From the NCBI GenBank assembly GCA_002179805.1, contig NAVB01001152.1:1-64000 (forward strand): 64,000 bases of DNA, given 5' to 3'. Under the pieces are notes generated by a model. That model saw only the letters and a program-made list of their open reading frames with translations. It did no database searches and was not told the DNA's origin. Made by a program: the position numbers and the translations under genes. Source of the stretch: Acanthamoeba lenticulata (Eukaryota; Discosea; Longamoebia; Acanthamoebidae). Within the stretch, counting starts at the first letter, position 1. Each line of letters starts with the position of its first letter. Below, one piece after another: positions 1 through 9,088 of the stretch.

Positions 1-1459
1 AAAACACAAAACAACAACAGGAGAGGAAGACGCACCAGAGCGAGCTGAGAGGACTCCTTGCGCTTGGTGGCGCCGGTGGCATGGCGCAGCTGCTCGATGA
101 GTGAGTGCTGCGGCGGGTAGGCCATGGACGCGCTGCCCGGAGCGGTGCCCGTGGCTGAGCCGCGAAGCGAGGGTGGATAGGCGCTCATGGCCGACGGCGA
201 CGAAGGAGACGATGAGGCCTGGGGCGGCGGGTAGGACGAGGAGCCAGCGGTCGTTGCGGCCGGGTGGCAGGAGAAGGGCGACGACGGGGACGACGAGAAA
301 GGCGAGTTCGGGGCGAGTGAGCCGGAAGGGACCGTGAGCGAAGCCAGCGCAGCGGCCGAGGTCATAGGCTGCACTGTGGACGAGGCGGTACTGCTGCTGC
401 TCGGAAGTGCCAGCGAGGGCGACGAGAGGGCGAGCGCCGACGACGCGATTCCGGACGACGAGGAGGCTGAGCCTGACGTGGATGACGAGAGGAGAGAGGT
501 GGAGGAGAATGAGGGCGAGAGGGCCTGTTGCTGGATCTTGAGCTTCTGTTCGTTTGTGAGGTGGCGCGTGGTGATAAGGTGGGTCACGATGTCTCCATTG
601 AACAGGTCCTCGACCCTCTGTTATGGTTGCGGGCGATGTGAAGAAGGAGCGCGGAGGTCGGAGGCAGGACGATAAGAACGCGCAGAGGTAGGGATGAACG
701 AGGAGACGTGGAGAGGCAGGCCGTCAAGGACGCCAGATGAGGAGTTTGCGGATGTATGTCGAGCAGGGGCGATGCAGAACCCGAGGGAAGCAAGAGTAAA
801 AGAGCGGGAGGTGGTGCGGGATGGCAGTCGGAGGCAATTCCAATAGAGAAAACGGAAATGCACACGAGAGCGCCACGAGCGAGACACGACACGCAGAGAC
901 AAGCAGGTCCGGTCGAACGTGCCAGGCGACGGCGTACCAGCACAGCGAAGACGCGTCATGGGAGCAGGCATTGGGGAGGGGGGACACCACGGAAACGAGC
1001 AGGGGTATGTTAGTTTGACAGGCACCCACCGCATTTCCGCACGCCAGCACCTGCGCGAAAATTTGGACAGCGAGCAATGAAACAACCCGCGTTGCTGTTT
1101 CACAGAAAAATAACAAAGATGCGAAAAGAGATCTCGTACAGGGCCAAGATGAAGAGGGAGGGGAATGGGGGCAGCTGCAAAAGTCGGGGCACACGAAGGG
1201 GGAGGCGTACCGCTGCAAGTTGCTTAAGCTGCCGCTCGGTGGAGGATTTGCGCGGATCCTCGCTGGACATGTCGAGATAGAAGGTGCAGCCCAGCAGCGG
1301 GCCAACACTAGTTGTTGTGGGCTGGGGGTGAAGAATAGCGGGAGAAGATGCATGTGGGGCAAGCGTGGCTGCTGAGCTGCTTCTCACCGTGCGCGTAGAC
1401 GGGTAGGAGATGGAAGCGAAATTATGAGGTGGGTAGAGGTCTACGTAATGGGCCTCCAT
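1..1459 (-). CDS. DBF4-like regulatory subunit of Cdc7 kinase, N-terminal part (cut by window edge)
   Basis: DBF4 proteins bind and activate the Cdc7 kinase that fires replication origins in the nucleus. Two exons are visible: 1459-1211 starting at an ATG, and 617-36; both are multiples of three and join in phase 0 (277 codons). The junction rebuilds a motif-N/BRCT-like unit: GPLLGCTFYLDM, then ERQLKQLAA joined to RVEDLFNGDIVTHLITTR, matching the DBF4 pattern of a FYLDL strand, a helix and an EEFLS..VTYLVT strand. The rest of exon 2 is a Ser/Pro-rich linker of low complexity. A donor (GTGCG) at 35 carries the gene out of the window, so motif M and the CCHH zinc finger (motif C) cannot be seen. 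The intron (618-1210) is 593 nt, far longer than others here. A plain BRCT protein is the main alternative. Confidence 0.6.
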
Positions 1460-2335
1460 TATGAAGGGAAAAATCGAGGTCGCTGCACTTTCGCAGTATG
1501 TGAAAGGCGTCGGAGCTGAGCTGAAGCCCAAATGTTTTGGAAGCGAGCTGAGTCTGAGAAGCTTCCAAAAATTGGCAGAGATTATTTCAAGAGAAACGAC
1601 GATGGGCGTGGTGGTCGGGGTGCTGGGTTATAGAGCAAGGCGTGGCATGCACTGCAGTTATGAGACGAGGAACCGGCTGGTGGGTGTGTGCTTTCTCACC
1701 GTGTGGGGGGGTTGGGTCTACGCCCCCGGGGCCTGATACCTTGCTGGTGGGTTGCAAGGCCTCGCCTCCTGTCCTTTCTCCCCCTTCCTTCTTCGCGCGC
1801 GTGGCGCTGCTACAGGCACGGAAACCTGCTCTGGGCGCACGCCTATTTGGGATGACAGTCTCTGTTTATAAAATGCTGAAAATGTCGCCCAAGGTGGGGC
1901 AACATGCTTAGAGTTCTTTAAAAATGTTGTTCTTTGGGCGGTAAGCAACGGGAGCCGAGAGACGCCGCAAGCGGACGACCGGCATCTGGCCGCAACCCGC
2001 GATTTACAGCTTCGCTGGAGACGGCGTCGCGCTGCGCCGCACATCACCCCTCGTAGTGCAACCACCAACCTCAACAAGCAGCCACTGCAAACATAAAAAG
2101 TGAAGAAGGTGGGCGCCTCCCACGTCGTGCGGAAATTTCGCTTTCCTACCACCCCCTTCCTGACCGCCACCAAGAAGGAACACGAACTGAATTCCACCCG
2201 ACCGTCTGGTGGCCACCGCATGCGCCCGTGGCGTTGAGCTCAAGCGTTCGCCACAGGATGGAGTCCCACTTAAACGACACAACACTGCTGCACCTCACAC
2301 ACGACCACCAGTCAAGCTAGACTTGTCAGACAGAC
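1460..2335. promoter_or_regulatory. Divergent intergenic region between DBF4-like and SDR genes
   Basis: This 876-nt stretch separates two divergently transcribed genes, so it must hold both promoters. TATA-like AT islands are visible near 1864-1872 (TTTATAAAA) and 2094-2100 (ATAAAAA) in otherwise GC-rich sequence. Open frames here lack start or splice context and resemble no family I recognise. No RNA gene was recognised. Confidence 0.35.
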
Positions 2336-3425
2336 ATGAGCACGCAAGAGAGAAGGCCCAGCGAGTTTCCGCCCCAGCACCAGGACCGTATGCCCGGTCT
2401 GGAGAGCGAGATGGACCCTGAGCCAAAGTACTCCGCGCCCAACTACAAGGTCTAGTGCCCTTTTTGCCAACTGTTGCTCGCTCGCCGCGCTGACTGTGTT
2501 TGTATGCAGGGAAGTGGGAAGCTGCAAGACAAGGTGGCGCTCATCACAGGAGGAGACAGCGGCATCGGCCGCAGTGTCGCGATCCTCTATGCGCGCGAAG
2601 GTGCCGATGTGGCGATCGTCTACCTGCCGGAGGAGCAGCAGGTACAGATCCGCTTTTAGGCGCATTCCGACTGGGGGTTGGTCACCCCACAACGAAACCC
2701 GATAATGACGGATCGCCGTCACACATACAGGACGCCGACAAGACCAAGTCTTTGGTTGAGAAAGAGGGCAGGAGCTGTCTTTGCATCCCGGGAGACATCA
2801 AGGACTCCTCGTTCTGCCAGAACTCTATTGAAGAAACGGTCAAGCGTTTTGGCAAGCTCGACATTTTGGTGTGTTCACGGCAGACCCCTGTGGTGTAGAC
2901 AACAACATCTGCTAACTGTTCTTCATCGTGCAGGTCAACAATGCTTCAAGCCAGTACCCCAAGGAAAGCCTTGAGGACATCACGGATGAGCAGTTGGATA
3001 TCACCTTCCGCACCAACATCTACTCCATGTTCTACATGAGCAGATCGGCGCTGAAGTACTTGAAGAAGGGCTCTTGCATCATCAACACCACGTCAGTGCA
3101 GAACGCAAAGGGCAACCCGGTCATGCTGGACTACTCGGCCACGAAGGGCGCCATCACTACCTTCACCTATTCCCTCTCCCAGAACCTTGTCAGCAAGGGC
3201 ATCCGCGTTAATGCCGTGGCACCGGGTCCTATCTGGACGCCACTCATCCCCGGCTCCATGCCAGATGAGAAGGTCAAGCAGTTTGGCCAGCAAGCGCCGA
3301 TGGGCCGTGCTGGTCAGCCAGAGGAAGTGGCGCCGTGCTATGTCTTCTTGGCTTCGGAAGCCAGCTCTTCCTACATCACGGGCCAGGTGCTGCACCCGAA
3401 TGGTGGCACTGTCATCCACGGTTGA
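2336..3425 (+). CDS. Short-chain dehydrogenase/reductase (bacterial YhdF/YghA-like)
   Basis: Predicted NAD(P)-dependent oxidoreductase of the classical SDR superfamily; the substrate is unknown. Four exons (2336-2449, 2510-2641, 2731-2868, 2934-3425) join in phase 0 to give 291 residues, usual for this group. The N-terminal [17 protein letters not shown] segment is a hallmark of the bacterial general-stress glucose/ribitol-dehydrogenase-like clade. It precedes the cofactor motif TGGDSGIGR; later come NNAS, the catalytic Ser in NTTSVQ and the catalytic YSATKG (YxxxK). The start was chosen because this conserved N-terminus begins at that ATG. It probably derives from a bacterial-type enzyme but has acquired three short introns, unlike the intronless LRR kinase downstream. 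The DUF3128 gene starts 73 nt after its stop. Confidence 0.9.
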
Positions 3426-3498
3426 GCAGCACACAAGTGTTTTCTTTCATAAATTCTTTTCCCTCACTTTCTTTTTCTTCGAACGGGCGGCAGGAAGG

Positions 3499-4109
3499 AT
3501 GGTGGATGCGGAGCAGAAGGATGAGGGGCTGTTCCATGATCTGTTGAAGGAGGAGCCGGCGGAAACAGGACAAAAGCGGCCTGCTCGTGCCTGGCCACCA
3601 CTCCCTGCTGGCTATTCGCTTCCGTCTGATCCACGTGAACTCAATTGCTTCAATTATCTACAATTGGCTGCACAGTGCGCGAGTACGTATCCTGCATTTT
3701 TGGCTCACTTACTACTGCGCCTTGGTCAAGCACGCACGTTGACGTGATTCGCGTTGTTGCTGCTGCAGCTCCCTCGTGGTGGCTACGCAACTTTTATCGA
3801 GACGGCACGGTTGGGTTCAACTGTGGAGACCGGTGGGAAAACCTCCAGACGTGCGTGCTGCTCAAGTTTCGCAACTACGAGGACGCCAAGGTGCCGCTCG
3901 CTTTCTTACTTTTGCCCTTCATGGTCAACGAACAGCGAATGTGCCACCTCCCTCACTCTGTTCTGTTTGGCAAACAGAGAGAACTGCGCGACGTGCGAGA
4001 ACTGCGGGAACAGAAGAAGGGTCCACACGTGTGGGAGTTCCGGCAAAGGCCTCCAGCCAACTTCAAGAAGTTCGATTATCCTCCAGATGACCCTCCTGCC
4101 GGCGTGTAG
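3499..4109 (+). CDS. DUF3128 / PANTS (C22orf39)-like twin-CX9C protein
   Basis: Small conserved eukaryotic protein; animal relatives (C22orf39/PANTS) have been linked to synaptic regulation and the fold resembles mitochondrial CHCH proteins. What it does in an amoeba is unknown. Exons 3499-3682, 3769-3890 and 3978-4109 join in frame to give 145 residues. The core has two CX9C pairs, CFNYLQLAAQC and CGDRWENLQTC, separated by an aromatic-rich segment with NFYRDG. It is followed by a charged helix and the tail VWEFRQRPPANF, which parallels the VW.PRQ.PP.(D/N)W tail of C22orf39. The family call rests on this motif order and the length; no search was run. There is no obvious mitochondrial presequence. 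Confidence 0.75.
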
Positions 4110-4359
4110 CAGCGCAATGCTTTATGAAAGTTCGGTAATCACTGTTGTTTAGCTTGGGTGTGTGTTTAATCGCAATGGTGATGCGGCAGAAAGGCAGTGC
4201 ACCGTATGCCTAAGTCCTCAACGTGGATGAGCAGATTGAAGAGTGGGTAGTACATCAAGTAGTCTCCTTGGCCTGAGTCCAGCGCTGTGGTGCGCAATAT
4301 TTTCTTTTTGTTTTACTTTTGGCCATTTTCCTTCTTCCAACAAGAACACAAAGCTGAAG

Positions 4360-5847
4360 ATGGACAACCCAACGCAAGAAACGAACACTGAACTTCAAGA
4401 CAATACACCCACGATAAGCCTTGTGCGCGAGCTCAAGGCAGGAGCCTTTGCTGGGTTAACGGAGTTGGACCTTACGGGCCGAGGTCTCATTTCATTGCCG
4501 TCAGAGGTGTGCACCTACCTTCCCACCCTCACCAAGCTCAATGCGGCCGGGAACGCCTTGTCGTCGCTGCCCGTGGAGTTCGAGCGCCTTGTTGATTTGC
4601 GGATCGCCTTCTTCTTGGGCAATCGATTCACCACCGTGCCCGAAGTGCTTGGGCGACTGCCCTCCCTCTTCATGCTCAGCTTCAAGAGCTGCCAGCTGAC
4701 TCACGTGCCTGAAGCGTCGCTCGCGCCTTCGCTTGGCTGGCTCATCCTCACCGACAACCGGCTCACGTCGCTCCCCTCCTCGCTGGGCCGGCTGGCGCAC
4801 CTGCGCAAGCTCATGCTGGCCTCCAACCAGCTCACCGCCCTGCCCGACATGTCCGGCTGCACGTCGCTCGAGCTCGTGCGGCTGTCCGACAACCAGCTGA
4901 GCGAGGTGCCGCGCAGCCTGCTCACCCTGCCACGCCTGGCCTGGGTGGCCCTGGCCGGCAACGCCATGCCGCCGCGCCACCGGGACCTGAGCCCGCTCGA
5001 GCTGCCGCCGCACCTCACCACGGCTTGGTCCGACGTGACGCTGGGCCGCCAGCTGGGCGACGGGGCATCCGGCATTGTGTACGAAGCCACGCTGCAGGAG
5101 TCCGCGACGGCGGCATTGCCGCGCTCGGTGGCCGTGAAGGTGTTCAAGCCAGCCTCGTCCGACGGCCGCGTGGTGGACGAGGTGGCGGCCGCCTTGGCGC
5201 TGGCGCTGCGGCAGCCGGGCCATGCCAACCTCATTCACGCCCACGGATTCATCCAGCACGAGACCAACGACGCGGCCGGGACCCCGCACTCGGCGAGTGC
5301 CCCAGCGCTGATCATGGAGCTCCTCGACCCGACCATGACGCTACTTGGGCGCACTCCCTCGTTCGCCTCGGTCACTCGCGACGTGTATCCGACGAGCGAC
5401 AAGACCTTCTCCCTCGGGTTCGTTGTCTCAGTGGCGCGCGGGGTGGCCGCGGCCGTAGCGCACATGCACGCGCATGGCCTGGCGCACGGTGACATCTACG
5501 CGCACAACATCCTCGTGGGTCCGGCTACGATGACCGACGATGCTCCACACCAATCGCAGTGGCGCGTCAAGCTCGGTGACTTGGGTGCAGCCTTCTTCCT
5601 TCCCCCCTCAGGTGAGGAGGACGGACAAGAGGACACGGACTTGTTGCTTAAACGCATCGAGTCTCGCGCTCTCGGGTGCCTGCTTGAGGAGCTTCTCGAG
5701 CGGTGCATCGTTCCACAGGAGGCGGATGGCGAAGAGACGCCGTTCGCCCAGCTCTGTCGATTGCGTGATGCTTGCCTTCACCCCGACGTTCGCCAGCGTC
5801 CCGAGGCCAGCGAGTTGGCCTCCGGGCTGGCGTTGCTCGGAGCATAG
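4360..5847 (+). CDS. Leucine-rich-repeat protein kinase of bacterial type, intronless
   Basis: Single-exon gene of 495 codons. Roughly residues 25-220 form leucine-rich repeats (LTELDLTGRGLISLP, LILTDNRLTSLPSSLG, LMLASNQLTALP), followed by a protein-kinase domain. It has a glycine loop LGDGASGIVYEA, a VAVKVF lysine, a catalytic loop HGDIYAHN and DLG in place of DFG. HGD in place of HRD and the YAHN signature match LRR-kinases annotated in proteobacteria such as Pseudomonas, as I recall them, so acquisition from bacteria is likely (inference). Most protein genes around it have introns; this one has none in 1.5 kb. I chose the ATG at 4360. An in-frame ATG at 4243 would add 39 residues including a pyrimidine-rich stretch that looks like 5' UTR. 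Confidence 0.85.
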   Translation: MDNPTQETNTELQDNTPTISLVRELKAGAFAGLTELDLTGRGLISLPSEVCTYLPTLTKLNAAGNALSSLPVEFERLVDLRIAFFLGNRFTTVPEVLGRLPSLFMLSFKSCQLTHVPEASLAPSLGWLILTDNRLTSLPSSLGRLAHLRKLMLASNQLTALPDMSGCTSLELVRLSDNQLSEVPRSLLTLPRLAWVALAGNAMPPRHRDLSPLELPPHLTTAWSDVTLGRQLGDGASGIVYEATLQESATAALPRSVAVKVFKPASSDGRVVDEVAAALALALRQPGHANLIHAHGFIQHETNDAAGTPHSASAPALIMELLDPTMTLLGRTPSFASVTRDVYPTSDKTFSLGFVVSVARGVAAAVAHMHAHGLAHGDIYAHNILVGPATMTDDAPHQSQWRVKLGDLGAAFFLPPSGEEDGQEDTDLLLKRIESRALGCLLEELLERCIVPQEADGEETPFAQLCRLRDACLHPDVRQRPEASELASGLALLGA

Positions 5848-6324
5848 GCCAACGCGCACGTTCGAATAATGCACATCACTCCTCACGGAGGTGTTCTTGT
5901 TGGTTTATTTACACTGTACACTGCCTGCGTTGTGTCAAAAATCGCTCATCCACCGATTCTTGCTGCCCGTCTTGTTCACGTCCCTCAGCCGTACCCAAGC
6001 GCTCTCAATTTGCACGGCCGCGGTGATGGTAGACAGTTGACTTCGGCGAGCAGCCCGCGCCCGGTGCCACATCTCTGTTCCTCCCGAACAGCTCCACATG
6101 GCGCAACAGGGGCATCCTCTCCGTGGTCTTGTTCCGCGTCGGCTGTTCCTCGATCGGCTCATCTTGTGCGAAGAAGAACTGCGCCCCTCGATAAAACGTG
6201 GGCCATTCACGAACCGTTCCTGAACGAAACAGTTCGCCGAACAACAGCACAAGAAGGAACGGAAATGGAAAAAATAAAATAAAATAAAAAAATAAACAAA
6301 AGACAACACGAGGTCATCGCAAAG
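5848..6324. other. Intergenic region
   Basis: Holds the 3' end of the LRR-kinase gene and the leader of the Nudix gene. The last 60 nt before that ATG are strikingly A-rich (AAATAAAATAAAATAAAAAAAT) inside GC-rich DNA. A minus-strand open frame lies at 6005-6250 but has no ATG and no splice context, so it is not called. Confidence 0.4.
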
Positions 6325-7902
6325 ATGGAACAACAGGCTGGGCTGGTGACGTACGGGGTGGAAGGAGGAACCCACAAGCCCAGGCTGCTCTTTATGGCGG
6401 TCGGTGACGCCCAGTCCCAAGCCAAAGCCTTCGCGTCGGCAGGCTTCCAGGTGGCGCTCACGCCCTCCCTGGCTACCGCCCAGGAGGCCGTGCAGCAACA
6501 AGCCCCCTTCGACGTGGTGGTGACCAAACTGGGGTCCATGCCTGACTCTTCAGACCAGTATGTGCATACCCTTCTCCTTTCTTCCCCTCCGCCGCTGGGC
6601 CAACGAAGTGGGGCGGTGTAGGGGACTGCCCCTGGTCAAGACCGTCCGGCGTACCGATAAACGCACCTTCGTGGCTCTGTTGAGCTGGACGGCCTGTCAG
6701 TCGGCGCAGACTCGGCTCGAGTGCTTCAACGAGGGCGCGAACATGGTGACGGCCTCGCCCTCGGATCTGCTCGCCGTGCTCGCCAAGATCGCGCGGTATG
6801 CACACCCTGCTGGCGATCCCTTCTCCACTTCTTGGGGCTTCATGCTCAACGTTTCTCGTGCGTCGCCCAGGCATCGCCAAGCGGCCTCGGATCCCGACGC
6901 CCAGTACGAGTGCCCTTCGTGCGGGATGGATGGCCTGACGCCGCACCACCTGTGGGAACACCACCCGCTCTACCACGTCAACGAGCCCAACACCCCGACC
7001 GAGTGCCCGCTCTGCCCGGCCAAGAAGTCCAAGAAGTCAGGCAAGTCCAAAAGGTCGAGTCTTCCTCCTCCGCTCCCCACCGTGCATGAAAGAGGGCTCA
7101 TGCCAACTTCTGAACTTGAGGCGGTGCAGGCGGCTGCACGACCGCTTCCCGGTGCATCTGTTCAACACGCACGCCCCGCCGGGCGCTCATACCGAGAACT
7201 TCCCCGAAACAAGTGCGCTCGCCTCCCTCTGGTTAACGACTACCTTTGGGCTGACGGGCAACAAACGTCATAGGCATCTACGCGTTCGCGCTGGTCGTGT
7301 GCCAGCGCCAGTCCGACGGCCGGTTCCTCCTCGTGCAGGAATTCTGCAACTCGGGCTTCTGGCTGCCCGGCGGCCGCGTCGATCCCGGTAGGCTGGCCCC
7401 TTCCTGAGGATCGCCCCATATGATGTATGTGTGGGCCTGCTTGGCTGACGCCCTTGTCGCCGTGCGCATGCACAGGCGAGGATCTGACCACGGCCGCCAT
7501 ACGCGAGACCAAGGAGGAGGCGGGCATCGACGTCGAGATCACCGGCATCCTGCGGTGGGAGTGGTCGCCCCACGCCAGCTCACGCAGTGCGTCCCACGAT
7601 GCATTCCTCTCCCCTTCGAGAGGCGGCGCGCACGCTGACATGCCCCGTGGCGCGCACGCAAAGGAGATCCGTATGTGCGAATGCGGGTGATCTTCTATGG
7701 ACGGCCGCGGGACGAGAAGCAGCTGCCCAAGTCGATCCCTGATTACGAGTCCGTAGGGGCTGTGTGGGCGCATGCTGCCGAGGTGGCACCCGAGAGCGGG
7801 CTGCGCCTGCGCGGCCGCGAACCCCAACAGTGGTTCGCCTATGTTGCTGGTGGCGGTATCATTCACCCACTCTCCCTTCTCACTGGTGAGGGCGCTCCCT
7901 GA
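6325..7902 (+). CDS. Receiver-like domain / zinc ribbon / Nudix hydrolase fusion
   Basis: Seven exons (6325-6557, 6622-6795, 6871-7053, 7130-7212, 7274-7387, 7476-7586, 7664-7902) give 378 residues with every junction in phase. The C-terminal half is a Nudix hydrolase, a class that cleaves nucleoside diphosphates linked to another moiety. The Nudix box is complete: GRVDPGE, seven residues, then RETKEEAGI. Residues about 140-190 carry CPSC...CPLC with several His between, a probable zinc ribbon. Residues about 15-135 read like a response-regulator receiver fold (FDVVVTKLG, then FVALLSW, then NEGANMVTASPSDLLAVL), but Thr/Lys stand where the phospho-acceptor Asp would be; it would be a pseudo-receiver. 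The substrate is unknown. The Nudix call is firm; the receiver call is inference from the pattern. Confidence 0.85.
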
Positions 7903-8150
7903 GCTGCGATCATCTGTGCCGCTCAAAAAGCTTTCTGAAATGATTTTTTCTCGAGGAAAAAATATAATGGTAAAAAAACCCAAAAAAAACCCAAAAAATT
8001 GCAGCCCCCGATTGGCGGGATGGTCGGCGACCGCATACGCCTGCTTCGCGATCGGCGAGCCCGGGCCGAAAAGACAAGAGTACAAAAGGCAACTTTGCCG
8101 TCTACACTTACCACAACAAACACAACGACAGCAACATCTTCGCCAACACA
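7903..8150 (+). promoter_or_regulatory. Intergenic / promoter of FMN reductase
   Basis: Contains an A-tract cluster with CCC spacers (about 7972-8000) and an inverted CCAAT-like GATTGGCGGG at about 8009-8018. An AC-rich leader runs directly up to the ATG at 8151. No gene is visible. The assignment as promoter comes from position only. Confidence 0.35.
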
Positions 8151-8891
8151 ATGAGCACCATCAAGATTGTCGCCTTCTCCGGTTCGCTCCGCGACGCCTC
8201 AGCCAACGCAGGCCTCATCCGTGCCGCCAAGCAGCTGGCTCAGTCCCTGCACGCTAACGACGTCGAGGTTGAGATCGTGACGGACCTCATCGGCCAGCTT
8301 CCGCTCTACGACACCGACCTCGAGACCGAGCAGGGCTTCACTGGACCGGTCAAGCAGTGGCGCGAGGCCATCCGCTCGGCCGATGCCCTGCTCATCGCCA
8401 CGCCCGAGTACAACTACTCCATTCCCGGCACCCTCAAGAACGCGCTCGACTGGGCTTCGCGACCGGACGACGCCACCTACTCGTCGTTCCCCACGTCCGA
8501 CAAGCCTGTGGCGATCATGGGCGCTGGCGGCGGCATGGGCACGAGCCGCGCGCAGTACCACCTGCGCCAGGTGGGCGTCTACCTCAACTGGCACTTCGTC
8601 AACAAGCCCGAGGTCAACGTCAACCTGTGGGGCGGCAAGCAGATCACCAACGACGCTGGTGACCTGGTCGACGAGGGCACGCGCGACAATGTGAAGGCCC
8701 TGCTCGAGGCCCTCATCCAGTGGACTCGCCGCCTCAACGCGGGCAAGTTCGGCGCCGCCGAGGCGGAGGCTCAGAGCAAGGCCGCTACAACAAAGCAGCT
8801 GGGTGAATGGAGCAAGGATGAGCTCAAGGCCGCGCTGAAGGAGAAGAGGCGACAAGCGCGTGAGGAGAAGAAGGCCCGCAGGCAGCACTAA
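8151..8891 (+). CDS. NADPH-dependent FMN reductase / quinone reductase (flavodoxin-like fold)
   Basis: Single-exon gene of 246 residues. Members of this family use bound FMN to pass electrons from NAD(P)H to quinones, azo dyes or metals in the cytosol. The phosphate-binding loop FSGSLRDASANAGL near the N-terminus, the PEYNYSIPGTLKNALDWASR block and the GAGGGMGTSRAQYHLRQ block are the family hallmarks. The last ~45 residues form a Lys/Arg/Glu-rich helix (KDELKAALKEKRRQAREEKKARRQH region) beyond the core; bacterial members usually end without it. It has no introns, consistent with bacterial ancestry, although codon use looks like the neighbours. It converges on the F-box gene (197 nt between stops). 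Confidence 0.9.
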   Translation: MSTIKIVAFSGSLRDASANAGLIRAAKQLAQSLHANDVEVEIVTDLIGQLPLYDTDLETEQGFTGPVKQWREAIRSADALLIATPEYNYSIPGTLKNALDWASRPDDATYSSFPTSDKPVAIMGAGGGMGTSRAQYHLRQVGVYLNWHFVNKPEVNVNLWGGKQITNDAGDLVDEGTRDNVKALLEALIQWTRRLNAGKFGAAEAEAQSKAATTKQLGEWSKDELKAALKEKRRQAREEKKARRQH

Positions 8892-8915
8892 ACCCGCACG
8901 CACCAAACAGATGTA

Positions 8916-8921
8916 AATAAA
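8916..8921 (+). terminator. AATAAA polyadenylation signal candidate
   Basis: An AATAAA hexamer lies 25 nt after the stop of the FMN reductase gene, a normal distance for a eukaryotic poly(A) signal. Assigned from sequence and position only. Confidence 0.45.
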
Positions 8922-9088
8922 ATCAGATTATTCAATATCATGGCGCAGAATGTGCAGTGGGATCAAGCAAAGAAGAAGCAATTATGCAACAAAACAAGCA
9001 TGTTACTAGAGTCAGTGCTTGATCGAAATCCATCCTCTCTTTCTCCCCCATCGGGAGCGGGCGATGCAACAACATGTTCAGGTTTTTT

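Noticed and set aside
724..1362. 212-codon minus-strand open frame
   Set aside because: It mixes part of exon 1 read in another frame with the long intron, has no family resemblance, and is better explained by the DBF4-like model.
1718..2221. 167-codon minus-strand open frame in the divergent intergenic region
   Set aside because: No motif, no splice context, Arg/Ala-rich translation typical of chance frames in GC-rich DNA.
4243..4359. In-frame upstream ATG extending the LRR kinase by 39 residues
   Set aside because: The extension is Phe/Ser-rich from a pyrimidine tract just before the second ATG, looks like leader sequence, and lies before the normal start of this family.
6005..6250. Minus-strand open frame of ~80 codons ending in YHHRGRAN
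   Set aside because: It begins at GTG, has no upstream acceptor or ATG, and overlaps the intergenic/leader region of the Nudix gene. The composition is plausible but nothing else supports it.
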